In this document: piece by piece, positions 11,865 through 23,418 of the stretch
Numbering within the stretch: position 1 is the first letter of the stretch
How the letters are laid out: each line of letters starts with the position of its first letter
Assembly: GCA_014728115.1 (NCBI GenBank)
Contig: WJME01000045.1
Location: 56,775-120,774, forward strand
Reading direction: 5' to 3'
DNA length: 64,000 nucleotides
DNA from: Candidatus Zhuqueibacterota bacterium
GTDB lineage: Bacteria; Zhuqueibacterota; Zhuqueibacteria; Residuimicrobiales; Oceaniaggregativiventaceae
Translations under genes and position numbers: made by a program
The notes under the pieces: model-generated
Told to the model about the DNA's origin: nothing
What the model saw: only the letters and a program-made list of their open reading frames with translations
Database searches by the model: none

Positions 11865-12095
11865 CTAGTGAAAACTCAACAACATACATATCGCTGCAGA
11901 CAAGAGGGCCACCCCTTCGATCATAGCGGCCGTGATGATCATGGCGCCACGAATATCCCCGGCAGCTTCAGGCTGACGGGCAATTCCCTGCATACTTGCT
12001 ACAGCCAACTTGCTGATTCCATAAGCAGCACTAAAAGTTACTCCTGCGGCACCAAAACCAGCTGACAGATAGGCAATTGCTTGAGCGTCCATCAT
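11865..12095 (-). CDS. atpE: Fo ATP synthase c subunit
   Basis: The ring-forming proteolipid, 76 residues. Two transmembrane helices flank the polar loop ARQPEAAGD. The ion-binding carboxylate is Glu60 in AAMIEGVAL. The residues around it do not match the sodium set (Gln in helix 1 and a Ser/Thr directly after the Glu), so proton coupling is inferred. Two adjacent ATG codons occur; the first, at 12095, has ideal spacing from a strong ribosome site. Strong translation fits the 8-15 copies needed per complex. Confidence 0.96.
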   Translation of the reverse strand: MMDAQAIAYLSAGFGAAGVTFSAAYGISKLAVASMQGIARQPEAAGDIRGAMIITAAMIEGVALLSAAICMLLSFH

Positions 12096-12102
12096 TCCTC
12101 AT

Positions 12103-12110
12103 TCCTCCTT
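12103..12110 (-). promoter_or_regulatory. Strong ribosome binding site of atpE
   Basis: The minus strand reads AAGGAGGA with 7 bases before the first of two tandem ATG codons. This is the fullest anti-Shine-Dalgarno match in the operon, and it selects the upstream ATG. Confidence 0.7.
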
Positions 12111-12158
12111 GTAACGATCAGAGTGTTAATGTATTGATAGGTTATATTTATGCAAATA

Positions 12159-12992
12159 TTAATGTTCGTCTGCAACAGCTTGTCCGATAAAGACTGCTGA
12201 CAAGATAGTAAAGACATAAGCCTGAATAAGGGCAATCAGAGTTTCCAACAGAGCCGAAAAAACAATAATCAACAAAGGCAATCCGGCAACAAGCCATGAT
12301 TTAAAAATAAAAATAATCATCATCAGGGCCAAAATGGTGATATGCCCGGCGATCATATTGGCAAAAAGTCGAACCGCCAGCGCGATATGCTTGGTGAAAA
12401 GACTGAGAATTTCCACCGGGAAGAGAATAATCACCACAAACAGCGGTATTCCGGGCGGAACAAAGTGTTTGAGATAACCGAGAGCTCCGTGCTTGCGCAT
12501 ACCCGCATAAAAGCCGACAGAAAACGTCAGCATAGCAAGGGTGCCGGTGACGGCAATGTTACCGGTCGCGGTGGCACCATAGGGAACCAGACCAAAAAGA
12601 TTACTCAGAAGGATAAAAAAGAAAGCGGTCAAAAGATAGGGAGCATAAGCGCGTCCCTCTGGTCCCAAATTAGGGAGAATCAGATCTTCCCGGAGATAGG
12701 CAACGACAGATTCCAATGCATTGGCCAATCCTTTCGGCACAGTTCTCTTTCTTCTAAAAGCCAGCCCAAACAACAAGATGAGAACCACAGAAACGATCCA
12801 CATCATGATGACATGATTCGTAATGGTCAAATCTATACCCAAAACGGTAGGTAAATGGATAACCGGCTGTGCTAGAATATGATGCATGATAAACTCAGAG
12901 CCTTCGGGAGCGGCATGTTCTGCACCGTGTTCGACGGCCTGCTGTGCAGTCGTGGCATGTTCTGCGGCGTGCGCGGTTAACCAGGCAAGCAT
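12159..12992 (-). CDS. atpB: Fo ATP synthase a subunit
   Basis: The stator channel subunit, 277 residues from the ATG at 12992; a GTG three codons upstream is an alternative start. The N-terminal 35 residues are rich in His, Ala and Glu (AEHATTAQQAVEHGAEHA), a plausible periplasmic segment. Five to six transmembrane helices follow. The essential arginine is in ALAVRLFANMIAGH, and the last helix carries the conserved ETLIALIQAYVF. It lies 10 bp after the atpI-like gene and 63 bp before atpE. Confidence 0.95.
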   Translation of the reverse strand: MLAWLTAHAAEHATTAQQAVEHGAEHAAPEGSEFIMHHILAQPVIHLPTVLGIDLTITNHVIMMWIVSVVLILLFGLAFRRKRTVPKGLANALESVVAYLREDLILPNLGPEGRAYAPYLLTAFFFILLSNLFGLVPYGATATGNIAVTGTLAMLTFSVGFYAGMRKHGALGYLKHFVPPGIPLFVVIILFPVEILSLFTKHIALAVRLFANMIAGHITILALMMIIFIFKSWLVAGLPLLIIVFSALLETLIALIQAYVFTILSAVFIGQAVADEH

Positions 12993-13002
12993 TTTCAACA
13001 CT

Positions 13003-13386
13003 CTACTTTTTTGCCTTTAATTCATTGTTGACAAATTTAATTTCATGATACTGCAAAAAGAGATAAAAAATCATAAATGAAGCCAGAAATCCTAACAGTG
13101 GTAAACGGGTATACTGCATAAGCAAGTAGAGCGATGTACCCAACAGAATAAAGCGAAAGACCATGCCCCCCATGACTACACCCAAGAATAACGTCAAACC
13201 CCTACCAAAACTATAACGAATTGACACATAGCCGGAAATAATATTGATCACTGCGAGTCCATACCCAAGCGTCACAGACAACCACCAGACGTACCCTGCG
13301 ACAAAATAGACAGGTACTGCCAGCAGCAAATAGGCAAAAAGTGTCCAAAAAACGATACTTTTCAGGCTTTTGGTCAGTTCATTCAT
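13003..13386 (-). CDS. atpI: AtpI-like four-helix membrane protein
   Basis: A 127-residue integral membrane protein with about four hydrophobic helices and a charged C-terminus (HEIKFVNNELKAKK). The position directly before atpB and after an AtpZ-like protein, the length and the helix count all match the AtpI/UncI family, which is thought to aid c-ring assembly or ion uptake. Sequence conservation in this family is low, so the name rests largely on context. It overlaps atpZ by 8 bases. Confidence 0.75.
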   Translation of the reverse strand: MNELTKSLKSIVFWTLFAYLLLAVPVYFVAGYVWWLSVTLGYGLAVINIISGYVSIRYSFGRGLTLFLGVVMGGMVFRFILLGTSLYLLMQYTRLPLLGFLASFMIFYLFLQYHEIKFVNNELKAKK

Positions 13387-13630
13387 CGCTATTGTTATGA
13401 GATTTTCGGCGATCTGATGAATATACCGCTCGATAAAGTGCTAGAAAACCTGAGGTAGCACCCAGCGCCAACCCCAACAAGAAAAACAGCGGTGTTGTGG
13501 ATAATTTTTGGTCGAGAAAATATCCCACTCCTGCGCCCAATCCAACGGCAAGGGCCATCTGCAAGCCAAGATCAAGATAAGGAGCAACGCCTTTCCAGCT
13601 TGATTTGTCACCGGAAGGCTTTTTTGTCAT
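13379..13630 (-). CDS. atpZ: AtpZ/AtpI-family small membrane protein
   Basis: An 83-residue protein with two transmembrane helices. The motif LGLQMALAVGLGAGVGYFLD followed by a second helix with LGLALGATSGF is characteristic of the AtpZ/AtpI family (F0F1-ATPase accessory subunit). Members are proposed to transport magnesium or calcium, or to help assemble Fo. Its ATG overlaps the bactofilin stop codon (ATGA at 13627-13630), and its end overlaps the AtpI-like gene, so the three are probably translationally coupled. Confidence 0.85.
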   Translation of the reverse strand: MTKKPSGDKSSWKGVAPYLDLGLQMALAVGLGAGVGYFLDQKLSTTPLFFLLGLALGATSGFLALYRAVYSSDRRKSHNNSDE

Positions 13631-14049
13631 TTTTTTCCCTCATCGGCACGGCCTTGAACCAAATTGGATTGAGGCTTTGTTCCACCTTCTTGCATGGAGC
13701 ATTTGCCTTCAAAGATGGCGCCTTCATCGATAACAAGCTTGCCGGTGCTGATTTCACCCTGAAAGGATGAATTGCTTTCCAGCAACACTTTACCGCTGGC
13801 TTGCACCGTACCGGAAAATTTGCCCCCCAGCACAAGATTCTTTACCTTGGCGTTACCGTTCACCTGACCCTCTTTGCCAATAACCAGAGTATCAGAAGTC
13901 ACGACATCGCCTTTGAGTCGTCCATCGACTCTTAAACTGTGCTCTACCTTTATGTTGCCTTCAAAAACCGATCCGCGACCGAGGATCGTGTTGAGTTCAG
14001 CACTTTTGTCAGAAGTTTTCATATCATTGTTTCCGAACATGTTTCCCAT
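13627..14049 (-). CDS. Bactofilin
   Basis: A 140-residue polymer-forming cytoskeletal protein. The central beta-helix domain, about residues 18-115, shows the regular GxIxGxVxxxxxLxIxxxGxVxG pattern typical of DUF583, for example LRVDGRLKGDVVTSDTLVIG. The tails are short and disordered, as is usual. Bactofilins form membrane-bound filaments that recruit cell-wall enzymes, and in some bacteria they scaffold ParAB. Here the gene follows an M23 peptidase by 33 bp, a widespread pairing, and overlaps atpZ by 4 bases. An alternative start four codons in (MFGNNDMK) cannot be excluded. Confidence 0.93.
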   Translation of the reverse strand: MGNMFGNNDMKTSDKSAELNTILGRGSVFEGNIKVEHSLRVDGRLKGDVVTSDTLVIGKEGQVNGNAKVKNLVLGGKFSGTVQASGKVLLESNSSFQGEISTGKLVIDEGAIFEGKCSMQEGGTKPQSNLVQGRADEGKK

Positions 14050-14082
14050 TCATTTTTGTCCACCACCCTACTATGTTCAGGG

Positions 14083-14970
14083 CTAGCTAATTTCTGAAAA
14101 AGCAAGGATATAGTCTTTTGGATCGAGAGGGACGCCATCGCGCCAGATTTCGAAATGCAAGTGGGGAGCAGAGCTTTCACCTGTATTTCCAAGAGTTGCG
14201 ATAGATTCGCCCTTTTTAACAAACATATTGCGTTTAACCAAAATATTTTGATTATGTCCATAATAGGTAAAATAGCCGCCACCATGATAAATGATGATCA
14301 GCTCACCCAAATTATAGGTCCATCCGGCAAAGACCACCAGCCCATCCGCAGCAGAGCGGATAAAGGTACCGCGGGGAGCCGCAATATCGATACCACGATG
14401 CACGAGCCGGTCAATGGATCGAACATCGCCAAAATCGCTGGTCAAAACACCCTCAACAGGTAAAAAAGTGGGTACATGAGCGAGGTAATCATGGATCCCG
14501 GATTTTTCTTGCTGCAAAAAGCCCAACTTGTCTTGAACTTGCACATTTCTGTTTTTAGCGTCATCATTATCGGATCGATACACCGGCATAACTTCAGGAA
14601 TGATATCCGGGGTATCATTCTGGTCGACCTGGATCAAATCAGAGTTGGTCACGCGCCCCAATCCCAGAGCGGAACGAATCTTGGTTTGTGACTTTTCCAA
14701 GTCTTCAAAAGCCGCAAGTAACTCATAGACTTTGGTGTTGTTTTCTTCCAACTGACGGTTCGAAGCCTCAAGCGACCGGTTTTTGCTTAAAGAGCTAAAA
14801 AGCAGTCCATATGAAACTGCGCCCAACAGAATATGAGTGACCAGAGCTATGACTCCCCACTTGAGCCATTTCAGATGTTTGCGAGAAATGGATAAAGTCC
14901 TTGGCTCTGTTTGATCATCCGGTATAACCAGGATTTGAAGTCGCTTTTGATGTTTACCCGTTTGTGTCAT
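14083..14970 (-). CDS. Membrane-anchored M23 (LytM) peptidase
   Basis: A 295-residue bitopic protein with a basic cytoplasmic N-terminus (1-34), a transmembrane helix (about 37-60) and a coiled coil (64-105). The M23 domain spans about 170-285. Zinc ligands His191 and Asp195 (HRGIDIA) and His272 (PHLHFE) are present with the catalytic histidines His239 and His270, so it should be an active peptidoglycan endopeptidase. The architecture matches LmdC-type partners of bactofilin. It sits between parB and bactofilin, in the same orientation and with short gaps. Confidence 0.92.
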   Translation of the reverse strand: MTQTGKHQKRLQILVIPDDQTEPRTLSISRKHLKWLKWGVIALVTHILLGAVSYGLLFSSLSKNRSLEASNRQLEENNTKVYELLAAFEDLEKSQTKIRSALGLGRVTNSDLIQVDQNDTPDIIPEVMPVYRSDNDDAKNRNVQVQDKLGFLQQEKSGIHDYLAHVPTFLPVEGVLTSDFGDVRSIDRLVHRGIDIAAPRGTFIRSAADGLVVFAGWTYNLGELIIIYHGGGYFTYYGHNQNILVKRNMFVKKGESIATLGNTGESSAPHLHFEIWRDGVPLDPKDYILAFSEIS

Positions 14971-15011
14971 ATTTCAAAGTACAGTTAAATTTTTGGTATT
15001 CGGTGTGAATT

Positions 15012-15869
15012 TTAATCTCCCAAAAGGGATAATAATCGCTCCAGTTCATCATCGTCGAAAAATTCGACCTCAACAACACCGCCGCCATTTGCACGCGGCT
15101 TTACTTTAACCCGGGTCATCAATTTTTGACGCAACCGGTTTTCCACATCCTCAAAATAATAGGCCTTTTTGTCCGGTACTTCTGGCTTGGCTTTGGGCTT
15201 GGTGGATTGGGTTCGAACGAGCTCTTCCACCTTGCGAACAGAGAGCTTTTTCTGTAAAATGTTCTTCCAGATGTCGAGTTGCTGCTCTGCGGACTCTAGG
15301 GCCAATAAAGCTCTCGCATGCCCCATGCTGAGCTCCTGCTCCTGCAGGCTCTCTTGAATGCGCCGGGGTAATTTTAACAAACGCAGAAAATTGGTTATTG
15401 TCGTGCGATCCTTGCCTACTTTTTCGGCGACCTGTTCCTGGGTCAATTCACATTCTTCGATCAGCCGCCTGTAACCATTGGCAACATCAATAGGATTCAG
15501 ATCTTCTCTGTGAATATTCTCGATAATCGCCAATTCCAGCATATCTTCATCGCTGTCGATTTGCAAGATATAGGCTGGAATGGTTTCAATCCCTAAATCC
15601 CTGACAGCTCGCAGACGACGCTCTCCAGCGATGAGCTGAAAGCCATCCTCCACTTGCCGGACGGTGACGGGTTGTATAACGCCTTTTTCCGCAATAGAAT
15701 TTTTCAGCTCTTCAAGAGTGGCCGGATCGAATTTTTCTCGGGGTTGAAACGGATTGGGTGAGACACGTGCCACCTGCACCGTTTCGATTTTGCCTTTAGC
15801 ATTTTCCTCAGTGGAAATATCAGGAAGTAACGCGCTAAGACCTCTTCCCAGGGCTTTCTTGTTCGCCAT
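15012..15869 (-). CDS. parB: Chromosome partitioning protein ParB
   Basis: A 285-residue ParB/Spo0J. The start is placed at the ATG at 15869 ([15 protein letters not shown], the usual ParB N-terminus), preceded by AGAGGA; the gene then overlaps parA by 35 bp. It contains the CTPase/nuclease-fold motifs ([10 protein letters not shown] and [11 protein letters not shown]) and a helix-turn-helix ([20 protein letters not shown]). A C-terminal dimerisation segment ends in [11 protein letters not shown]. It binds parS and loads as a sliding clamp. No parS-like 16-mer was recognised in the window by eye. Confidence 0.96.
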   Translation of the reverse strand: MANKKALGRGLSALLPDISTEENAKGKIETVQVARVSPNPFQPREKFDPATLEELKNSIAEKGVIQPVTVRQVEDGFQLIAGERRLRAVRDLGIETIPAYILQIDSDEDMLELAIIENIHREDLNPIDVANGYRRLIEECELTQEQVAEKVGKDRTTITNFLRLLKLPRRIQESLQEQELSMGHARALLALESAEQQLDIWKNILQKKLSVRKVEELVRTQSTKPKAKPEVPDKKAYYFEDVENRLRQKLMTRVKVKPRANGGGVVEVEFFDDDELERLLSLLGD

Positions 15870-16623
15870 TTCGTATAATTTCCTCTGCCAATCCCATATA
15901 ATTTTCTGATCCGGTGGACACCGCATCATACAAAATGATCGGCCGGCCAAAGCTTGGGGCTTCACTTAATCTGACATTGCGGGCGATGATGGATTCAAAC
16001 ACACGACCGTCAAAATATCTTCGAACATCCTCGGCAACTTGCCTGGACAAATTGAGTCGTGCATCATACATGGTCAAGAGCACCCCTTCTATGGCCAGAC
16101 TTTCATTGAGGTGCTTTTGTACCAGGCGGATGGTATTTAAAAGCTGACCTAATCCCTCTAGAGCATAATATTCACACTGTATCGGAATCAGAACGGTATC
16201 GGCGGCTGTCAACGCATTGATGGTTAACAAACCCAGAGAGGGAGGACAATCAATTAAAATAAATTTATATTCATCACGAATCTTTTCCAGTGCCCTGGCC
16301 AATCGATGTTCACGGGATATCGCTGAAACCAGCTCTACTTCAGCACCTACTAAATTTATGGTAGAAGGTAATAGCTTTAGATAGTCGAGTTCAGTTTCAA
16401 CGGTCAAGCTTTTGATATCTTGCTCGTTGATCATCGCATCATATACCGTCTTTTTAAACTCGCGAGAACTAAAACCCAAACCGCTCGTACTGTTGGCCTG
16501 GGGATCCAAATCGATTAAAAGAGTAGGGTATTCTGCCACGGCAAGACAGGAGGATAAATTAACGGCTGTGGTGGTCTTGCCTACCCCCCCTTTTTGATTT
16601 GCTATCGCTATTACTTTGCCCAT
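15835..16623 (-). CDS. parA: Chromosome partitioning ATPase ParA
   Basis: A 262-residue Walker-type ATPase (Soj/ParA). The start is the ATG at 16623 ([13 protein letters not shown]), the standard ParA N-terminus; an upstream in-frame ATG would add ten residues with no homology. The deviant Walker A motif KGGVGKTT, the Walker A' region [11 protein letters not shown] and Walker [10 protein letters not shown] are clear. It is the first gene of a 10-kb minus-strand block ending at atpC, with a well-formed promoter about 40 bases upstream. Confidence 0.96.
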   Translation of the reverse strand: MGKVIAIANQKGGVGKTTTAVNLSSCLAVAEYPTLLIDLDPQANSTSGLGFSSREFKKTVYDAMINEQDIKSLTVETELDYLKLLPSTINLVGAEVELVSAISREHRLARALEKIRDEYKFILIDCPPSLGLLTINALTAADTVLIPIQCEYYALEGLGQLLNTIRLVQKHLNESLAIEGVLLTMYDARLNLSRQVAEDVRRYFDGRVFESIIARNVRLSEAPSFGRPIILYDAVSTGSENYMGLAEEIIRNGEQESPGKRS

Positions 16624-16661
16624 GATACGTGGGCCTTTCTCCATTTTTTCCACATCGCAAC

Positions 16662-16690
16662 AATATAAATTATTTATACTTTAAAATCAA
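16662..16690 (-). promoter_or_regulatory. Predicted promoter of the parA-to-atp block
   Basis: On the minus strand TTGATT (-35, 16690-16685) and TATATT (-10, 16667-16662) are separated by 17 bases. Transcription would start about 30 bases before the parA ATG. Position and spacing are good; the region is AT-rich, so a chance match is possible. Confidence 0.45.
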
Positions 16691-16720
16691 TGAAAAGTTT
16701 TCCCTCCACAGCAGACCACT

Positions 16721-16750
16721 TTGACCAATGAGCAACTGTTATTATTTAAT
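16721..16750 (+). promoter_or_regulatory. Possible promoter for the proline dehydrogenase operon
   Basis: TTGACC (16721-16726) and TTTAAT (16745-16750) are separated by 18 bases, divergent from the parA promoter. The implied 5' leader would be about 165 bases. Nothing else recognisable occupies the 296-bp gap between parA and this operon. Confidence 0.28.
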
Positions 16751-16919
16751 TGAAAAGACCGCCAACACGCTTTGCTATTGTGCTTGCGAATTTCTGTTAA
16801 AACAATTAACTTTTATCACAAAAAAAAACCTCAAACGATCGTATCGCTATGACAATCCATACCTCATTCATCAGATCATTCCTCGCTTTTCTCATGTTCA
16901 AAATGTGTAGGGGAAAACT

Positions 16920-19840
<2,921 letters not shown>

Positions 19841-19856
19841 ATCAGGATCTAAGGCC

Positions 19857-20681
19857 ATGCAACAAACCAAGATTTTCAAATCCCTGATAATAGCCGTTTT
19901 ACTCATTTTTTCAGGCAATTTAACAGAGTGTTCTAGTCATCGCAATCAGAGCAGTCTCGCATTTATCACGGTGGATGAAGAGATGGCATTGGGCAAGGAA
20001 CTCACTACACAAACCTTGCAATCCTTACCCATCCTGCGCAATCAGGAAATCAACGAGTTTTTCAATCGTGTGTGTCAGCAAATCGGCGTCGTATCAGAGT
20101 GGGAGGGCATGACCTACAAGCTCTTTATCGTGAATCAGCCTGACATCAATCACTTTTCACTCCCCGGAGGGTCGATTTTTATTTTCAGAGGGGTCATTGA
20201 AGATGCAGAGACAGTCAGCGAGATTGCCGCAGTCATTGCACATGAAGTCGCTCACATTGCGAACCGGGATGGGGTAGCGCGGGTAGGGGCTAAATATGGC
20301 TATGCATTCGCGGCCCAGCGGGTACTGGGAACCTATCCTGAAATCGCCAAACAGATCGTACGCAATCTCTATTCACCAGAAGGCACGATTCTTGATTATC
20401 CCAAAGACTCTGAACTCGATGCCGATGAAAGAGCAGTGAGATATGCCTGGAAAGCGAATTTTGAACCGTCTTCCTATATCAAGTACCTCGAAAGAGTAAG
20501 AGATATGACACAGGCAACTGCAGACATGGTCGCGCTGCTTGCTCTCACCCACCCGTCACCCACAGATCGCATGAATCGGGCACGGTCAGAACTCGACAAG
20601 ATTCCATTTAAAAGTTCTCTGATTGAAAACATCCCTATCTATGACGAAATAAAAGAAAAGTTGGCAAGAATTCCCATCTAA
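19857..20681 (+). CDS. M48-family metalloprotease, exported
   Basis: A 274-residue zinc protease of the BepA/LoiP-like M48C group. A signal peptide covers about residues 1-24. A cysteine at 25 is preceded by LTE, which is a poor lipobox, so lipoprotein status is uncertain. Zinc ligands lie in HEVAH (His129, His133; catalytic Glu130) and downstream in SELDADERA. The SLPGGSIFIF strand typical of the family is present. Such proteases act on misfolded outer-membrane proteins. The gene is last in the ligA operon, before a bidirectional hairpin. Confidence 0.92.
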   Translation: MQQTKIFKSLIIAVLLIFSGNLTECSSHRNQSSLAFITVDEEMALGKELTTQTLQSLPILRNQEINEFFNRVCQQIGVVSEWEGMTYKLFIVNQPDINHFSLPGGSIFIFRGVIEDAETVSEIAAVIAHEVAHIANRDGVARVGAKYGYAFAAQRVLGTYPEIAKQIVRNLYSPEGTILDYPKDSELDADERAVRYAWKANFEPSSYIKYLERVRDMTQATADMVALLALTHPSPTDRMNRARSELDKIPFKSSLIENIPIYDEIKEKLARIPI

Positions 20682-20692
20682 CGTTCAAGCAG

Positions 20693-20721
20693 ACTCCGGG
20701 ATCACAACACGATCCCGGAGT
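20693..20721. terminator. Bidirectional hairpin terminator
   Basis: A perfect 11-bp stem, ACTCCGGGATC with GATCCCGGAGT around a 7-base loop, lies between two convergent genes (the M48 protease and a cohesin-like protein). It has no long T tract on either side, but the placement and stability suggest it ends both transcripts. Confidence 0.65.
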
Positions 20722-20724
20722 TGA

Positions 20725-21483
20725 CTATTTGAGGACCGTCAAACGCCTGGTCTGACGATATTCACTGGTTTTCAAGGTATAGAGATAAATCCCGGCGGGC
20801 ACAGCACGCCCCAGATCATCCCGTCCGTCCCATTCAGCCTGAAAAGCCCCTGGTCGCATGGTCTGCTGAACGAGACGACGCACTGTTTGTCCTTTTAAAT
20901 TATAGATCGTTAGTGAAACCTCATCCCGCTTTTCAATCGTAAACCTTATGAGGGTAGAAGGATTGAACGGATTGGGATAATTTTGAGCGAGACAGAATTC
21001 ACGCAGAGTTGTGTTGAGTCGATTGACATGGGTAACCAGGAACGTGCCATTTACCACGGTATGTTCCAATGGGTTGTTATTCACATCCAGCAACTGTACG
21101 TTTTCGAGAAGCAACTCTACAGTTTGATTGATAGATGCCTGATCGGAAACGCGATAATCGATACCGAGAATTTTACCGTTTCCAGGGGCTATGGAAGAAT
21201 CTGCATCCATAACAAATGCAAGCACAGAAAGCACACCATCCACCTCATTGGCAGCGATTTGAAATGCACTCGTTCGTTCTGTTTTGTGCAAATCACCCAG
21301 CACTTGTAACACATCGGGATGATCATGCAAATTGAATTGTATCGCACGTACAGGCACTTGATTGTCAAGAGACAATTCGATCATAATGCTGTCACTCCCT
21401 GCTTCCCCGCTGCTCTGATTAATAATGATGGTATTTGCATGCGCAAGGGAAAAACAGAGGAACAAAAATAAAAATCGTATCAT
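20725..21483 (-). CDS. Secreted cohesin-like protein with C-terminal sorting domain
   Basis: A 252-residue secreted protein. A signal peptide (MIRFLFLFLCFSLAHA) precedes a beta-rich cohesin-like domain, about 18-150. Its features (SSGEAGSDSIMIELSLDN, VRAIQFNLHD, GKILGIDYRV) recur in the next two genes upstream. The C-terminal 85 residues form a FlgD/T9SS-like sorting domain with NYPNPFNPST and WDGRDDLGRAVPAGIYLY. It is separated from the upstream gene by a terminator, so it may be transcribed alone. A cell-surface or matrix role is inferred; the ligand is unknown. Confidence 0.85.
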   Translation of the reverse strand: MIRFLFLFLCFSLAHANTIIINQSSGEAGSDSIMIELSLDNQVPVRAIQFNLHDHPDVLQVLGDLHKTERTSAFQIAANEVDGVLSVLAFVMDADSSIAPGNGKILGIDYRVSDQASINQTVELLLENVQLLDVNNNPLEHTVVNGTFLVTHVNRLNTTLREFCLAQNYPNPFNPSTLIRFTIEKRDEVSLTIYNLKGQTVRRLVQQTMRPGAFQAEWDGRDDLGRAVPAGIYLYTLKTSEYRQTRRLTVLK

Positions 21484-21504
21484 ACCTTATCACCTGAATT
21501 TAAG

Positions 21505-21532
21505 AGGGCTGCAAAACGGATTTTGCAGCCCT
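21505..21532 (-). terminator. Hairpin terminator after the dockerin-containing protein
   Basis: A perfect 12-bp stem, AGGGCTGCAAAA paired with TTTTGCAGCCCT around a 4-base loop, lies 8 bases after the stop of the gene ending at 21541. Confidence 0.65.
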
Positions 21533-21540
21533 GAATATCA

Positions 21541-23385
21541 TTACGGATTCGGATAAGCCAATTCGTATACTTCAAGCAGATCAAAGATATCAATATCACC
21601 ATCATTATCCATATCACCGCTCAGAATATAAGGATCAGGATCGACGGTTCCGAGCACGACCTCGGCCATTTTATCGATATCAGCATCATCCACGGTATCA
21701 AAGGGTTCTACGAGATCACCGGCTTTGACGTAATAAAAGTGACCACTTGTCAAACGGGGAATGATCTCTTGCGAGTTGGCATCACTGATCAGGACCTCTG
21801 ACAAATAGAGTTCTGAGGCTTTATTGATCATTTCGGGCCCCACTCCGGAGAGATCATAAAAGATTTCCAGTATCGGCCCGTCACCTGCCTGAATCACTCC
21901 GGATAGGGCAACGATCGCAACGCGTACCGTGCTGCCCGATTTCCTGGCGCGCATGGTAAAATTTTTGGCACGTCCGGTGGTATTGATTTTGAGCAGAGGC
22001 GGATCCACCGAATTATCGATAATAGGTACGTCCAGAATATTTTTATCATCTGTGACACTAAACATCACAGCCCGGACATTGGTCTTGTTCGACATTCCGA
22101 CCCGTACAATATTCTTTTCCGGACCCGTACCAGGTTCACCACTGGCATTTTGAACATACAAATGAACGAGCGCCGAGACACTAAAGACATTATCACTTTC
22201 GTCAGAGTAAATTTGATCCAACACGAGCTTTTCGATGATGATCTTCATGTTTTCGGAATAGAGATTCGTAGGAACCGTCCAGTTATAATAGCCCAGATCC
22301 GCTGGCACAGAGCCCTGGATCAGATATCGTGTTACCCCATCATCCGGTGTGTAATAAATATCGACAAAATCGATTTGACCGGATTTTTGCCAGGTAATGG
22401 TACGCTGGGTTCCGATAATCCAGTTTTCTCCGCCATTAGGACTGGTCACCGTAATGGTCGGCGCAGTCTGTTCGATCTCAAAATCGGCATCGCTAACATC
22501 AAAAGGAATATCGCTTCCATTTGCAACGATTTTGATGCGACAATTTTCATGGGTCTCATCAGGTACGGTCCAGGTATAGGACCCTGAATTGGCGATATTC
22601 TCGACAATAAACGTCCAGCTAGCCCCCGAATCATAGGAAATCAACACATCCACATTCCCGGAAAAATCATAATTATTCCAGGTTATGGTTTGTGAGGTGC
22701 CGCCCATGAACTTTTCACCCCCATTAGGAAAGGTGAGTTGTACAAGAGGCGCTCTAATGCTGAACTTGTCGACGTCATTGGCCACATTGCCATAGAGCAC
22801 AACACCGCCATAAACTTTGCTGGTGTTTCCATGAAGTTTATTTGGGTCAGAAACCCGACCATCAAACACAAAATCAGTGGTACCATCTTTTTTGATATAC
22901 AAGTCAAAATGATGACCATCCGCATCGGTGGACGGAATGACCTTTAGAGCATCGCCGGGGGCAGGAGCCGCGACTTGGGGCGAGCTGTTCATGGCAATAT
23001 CACCACCGAGAATACCTCCGGCGACGGGATACAGCTTGATGGTTGCATATCGACGAACGACCACATACCCATTTGCAGTTGCAGACGGAGCATCCAGCAT
23101 AGCTGCGATACCCCCTGCATTGACGCCGGCAATATCATTGCTTCCCTTGGCCCACTGTAAAGAGATCTCGAGTGGGTTTGCCGCAGCCACAAAAGTAGCC
23201 AAAAAGTTCCACCCGGTCGTATCGGATGTATTGACCAGATTCCCGGTTTGAATAGCATATTGGGACTGTGCTGACCAGTTACTACCCAAATCGGTCCGGT
23301 TAAAATCGTCTGTCAAGCCCTGAGCCGAAACCAGCGAGGCAAGGCAGAACGTAAACAGCATTATTAGTAAAAGTTTGGATTTCAT
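21541..23385 (-). CDS. Secreted multidomain protein: lectin-like, two GPI-type Ig, cohesin-like, dockerin-like
   Basis: A 614-residue protein started at the ATG at 23385, with AAGGGA 7 bases upstream. After the signal peptide comes a LamG/DUF1080-like beta domain (about 25-185). Two Kre9/KNH-like Ser-Thr-rich repeats follow (FPNGGEKFMGGTSQTITW and SPNGGENWIIGTQRTITW). Next is a cohesin-like domain (about 410-555) homologous to those in both neighbours. The extreme C-terminus has a dockerin-type calcium loop, GDMDNDGDIDIFDLLEVY. It lacks the FlgD-like sorting domain found in its neighbours. Extracellular attachment to carbohydrate or to a partner cohesin is inferred. Confidence 0.85.
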   Translation of the reverse strand: MKSKLLLIMLFTFCLASLVSAQGLTDDFNRTDLGSNWSAQSQYAIQTGNLVNTSDTTGWNFLATFVAAANPLEISLQWAKGSNDIAGVNAGGIAAMLDAPSATANGYVVVRRYATIKLYPVAGGILGGDIAMNSSPQVAAPAPGDALKVIPSTDADGHHFDLYIKKDGTTDFVFDGRVSDPNKLHGNTSKVYGGVVLYGNVANDVDKFSIRAPLVQLTFPNGGEKFMGGTSQTITWNNYDFSGNVDVLISYDSGASWTFIVENIANSGSYTWTVPDETHENCRIKIVANGSDIPFDVSDADFEIEQTAPTITVTSPNGGENWIIGTQRTITWQKSGQIDFVDIYYTPDDGVTRYLIQGSVPADLGYYNWTVPTNLYSENMKIIIEKLVLDQIYSDESDNVFSVSALVHLYVQNASGEPGTGPEKNIVRVGMSNKTNVRAVMFSVTDDKNILDVPIIDNSVDPPLLKINTTGRAKNFTMRARKSGSTVRVAIVALSGVIQAGDGPILEIFYDLSGVGPEMINKASELYLSEVLISDANSQEIIPRLTSGHFYYVKAGDLVEPFDTVDDADIDKMAEVVLGTVDPDPYILSGDMDNDGDIDIFDLLEVYELAYPNP

Positions 23386-23418
23386 ATCAATTCCCTTCAA
23401 ATTTATCGTTCTGCACAT

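Noticed and set aside
11652..12065. A 137-codon plus-strand frame covering the atp spacer and part of atpE
   Set aside because: It overlaps atpE on the opposite strand, lacks a ribosome site and shows no domain; its hydrophobic stretch is short.
16728..16910. A 60-codon plus-strand frame upstream of proline dehydrogenase
   Set aside because: There is no Shine-Dalgarno and no homology, and it is better explained as leader or promoter sequence.
15012..16919. Possible parS site near parAB
   Set aside because: I looked for a palindrome of the TGTTTCACGTGAAACA type and saw no convincing match; near hits such as those with a lone CACGTG core lacked the flanking arms.
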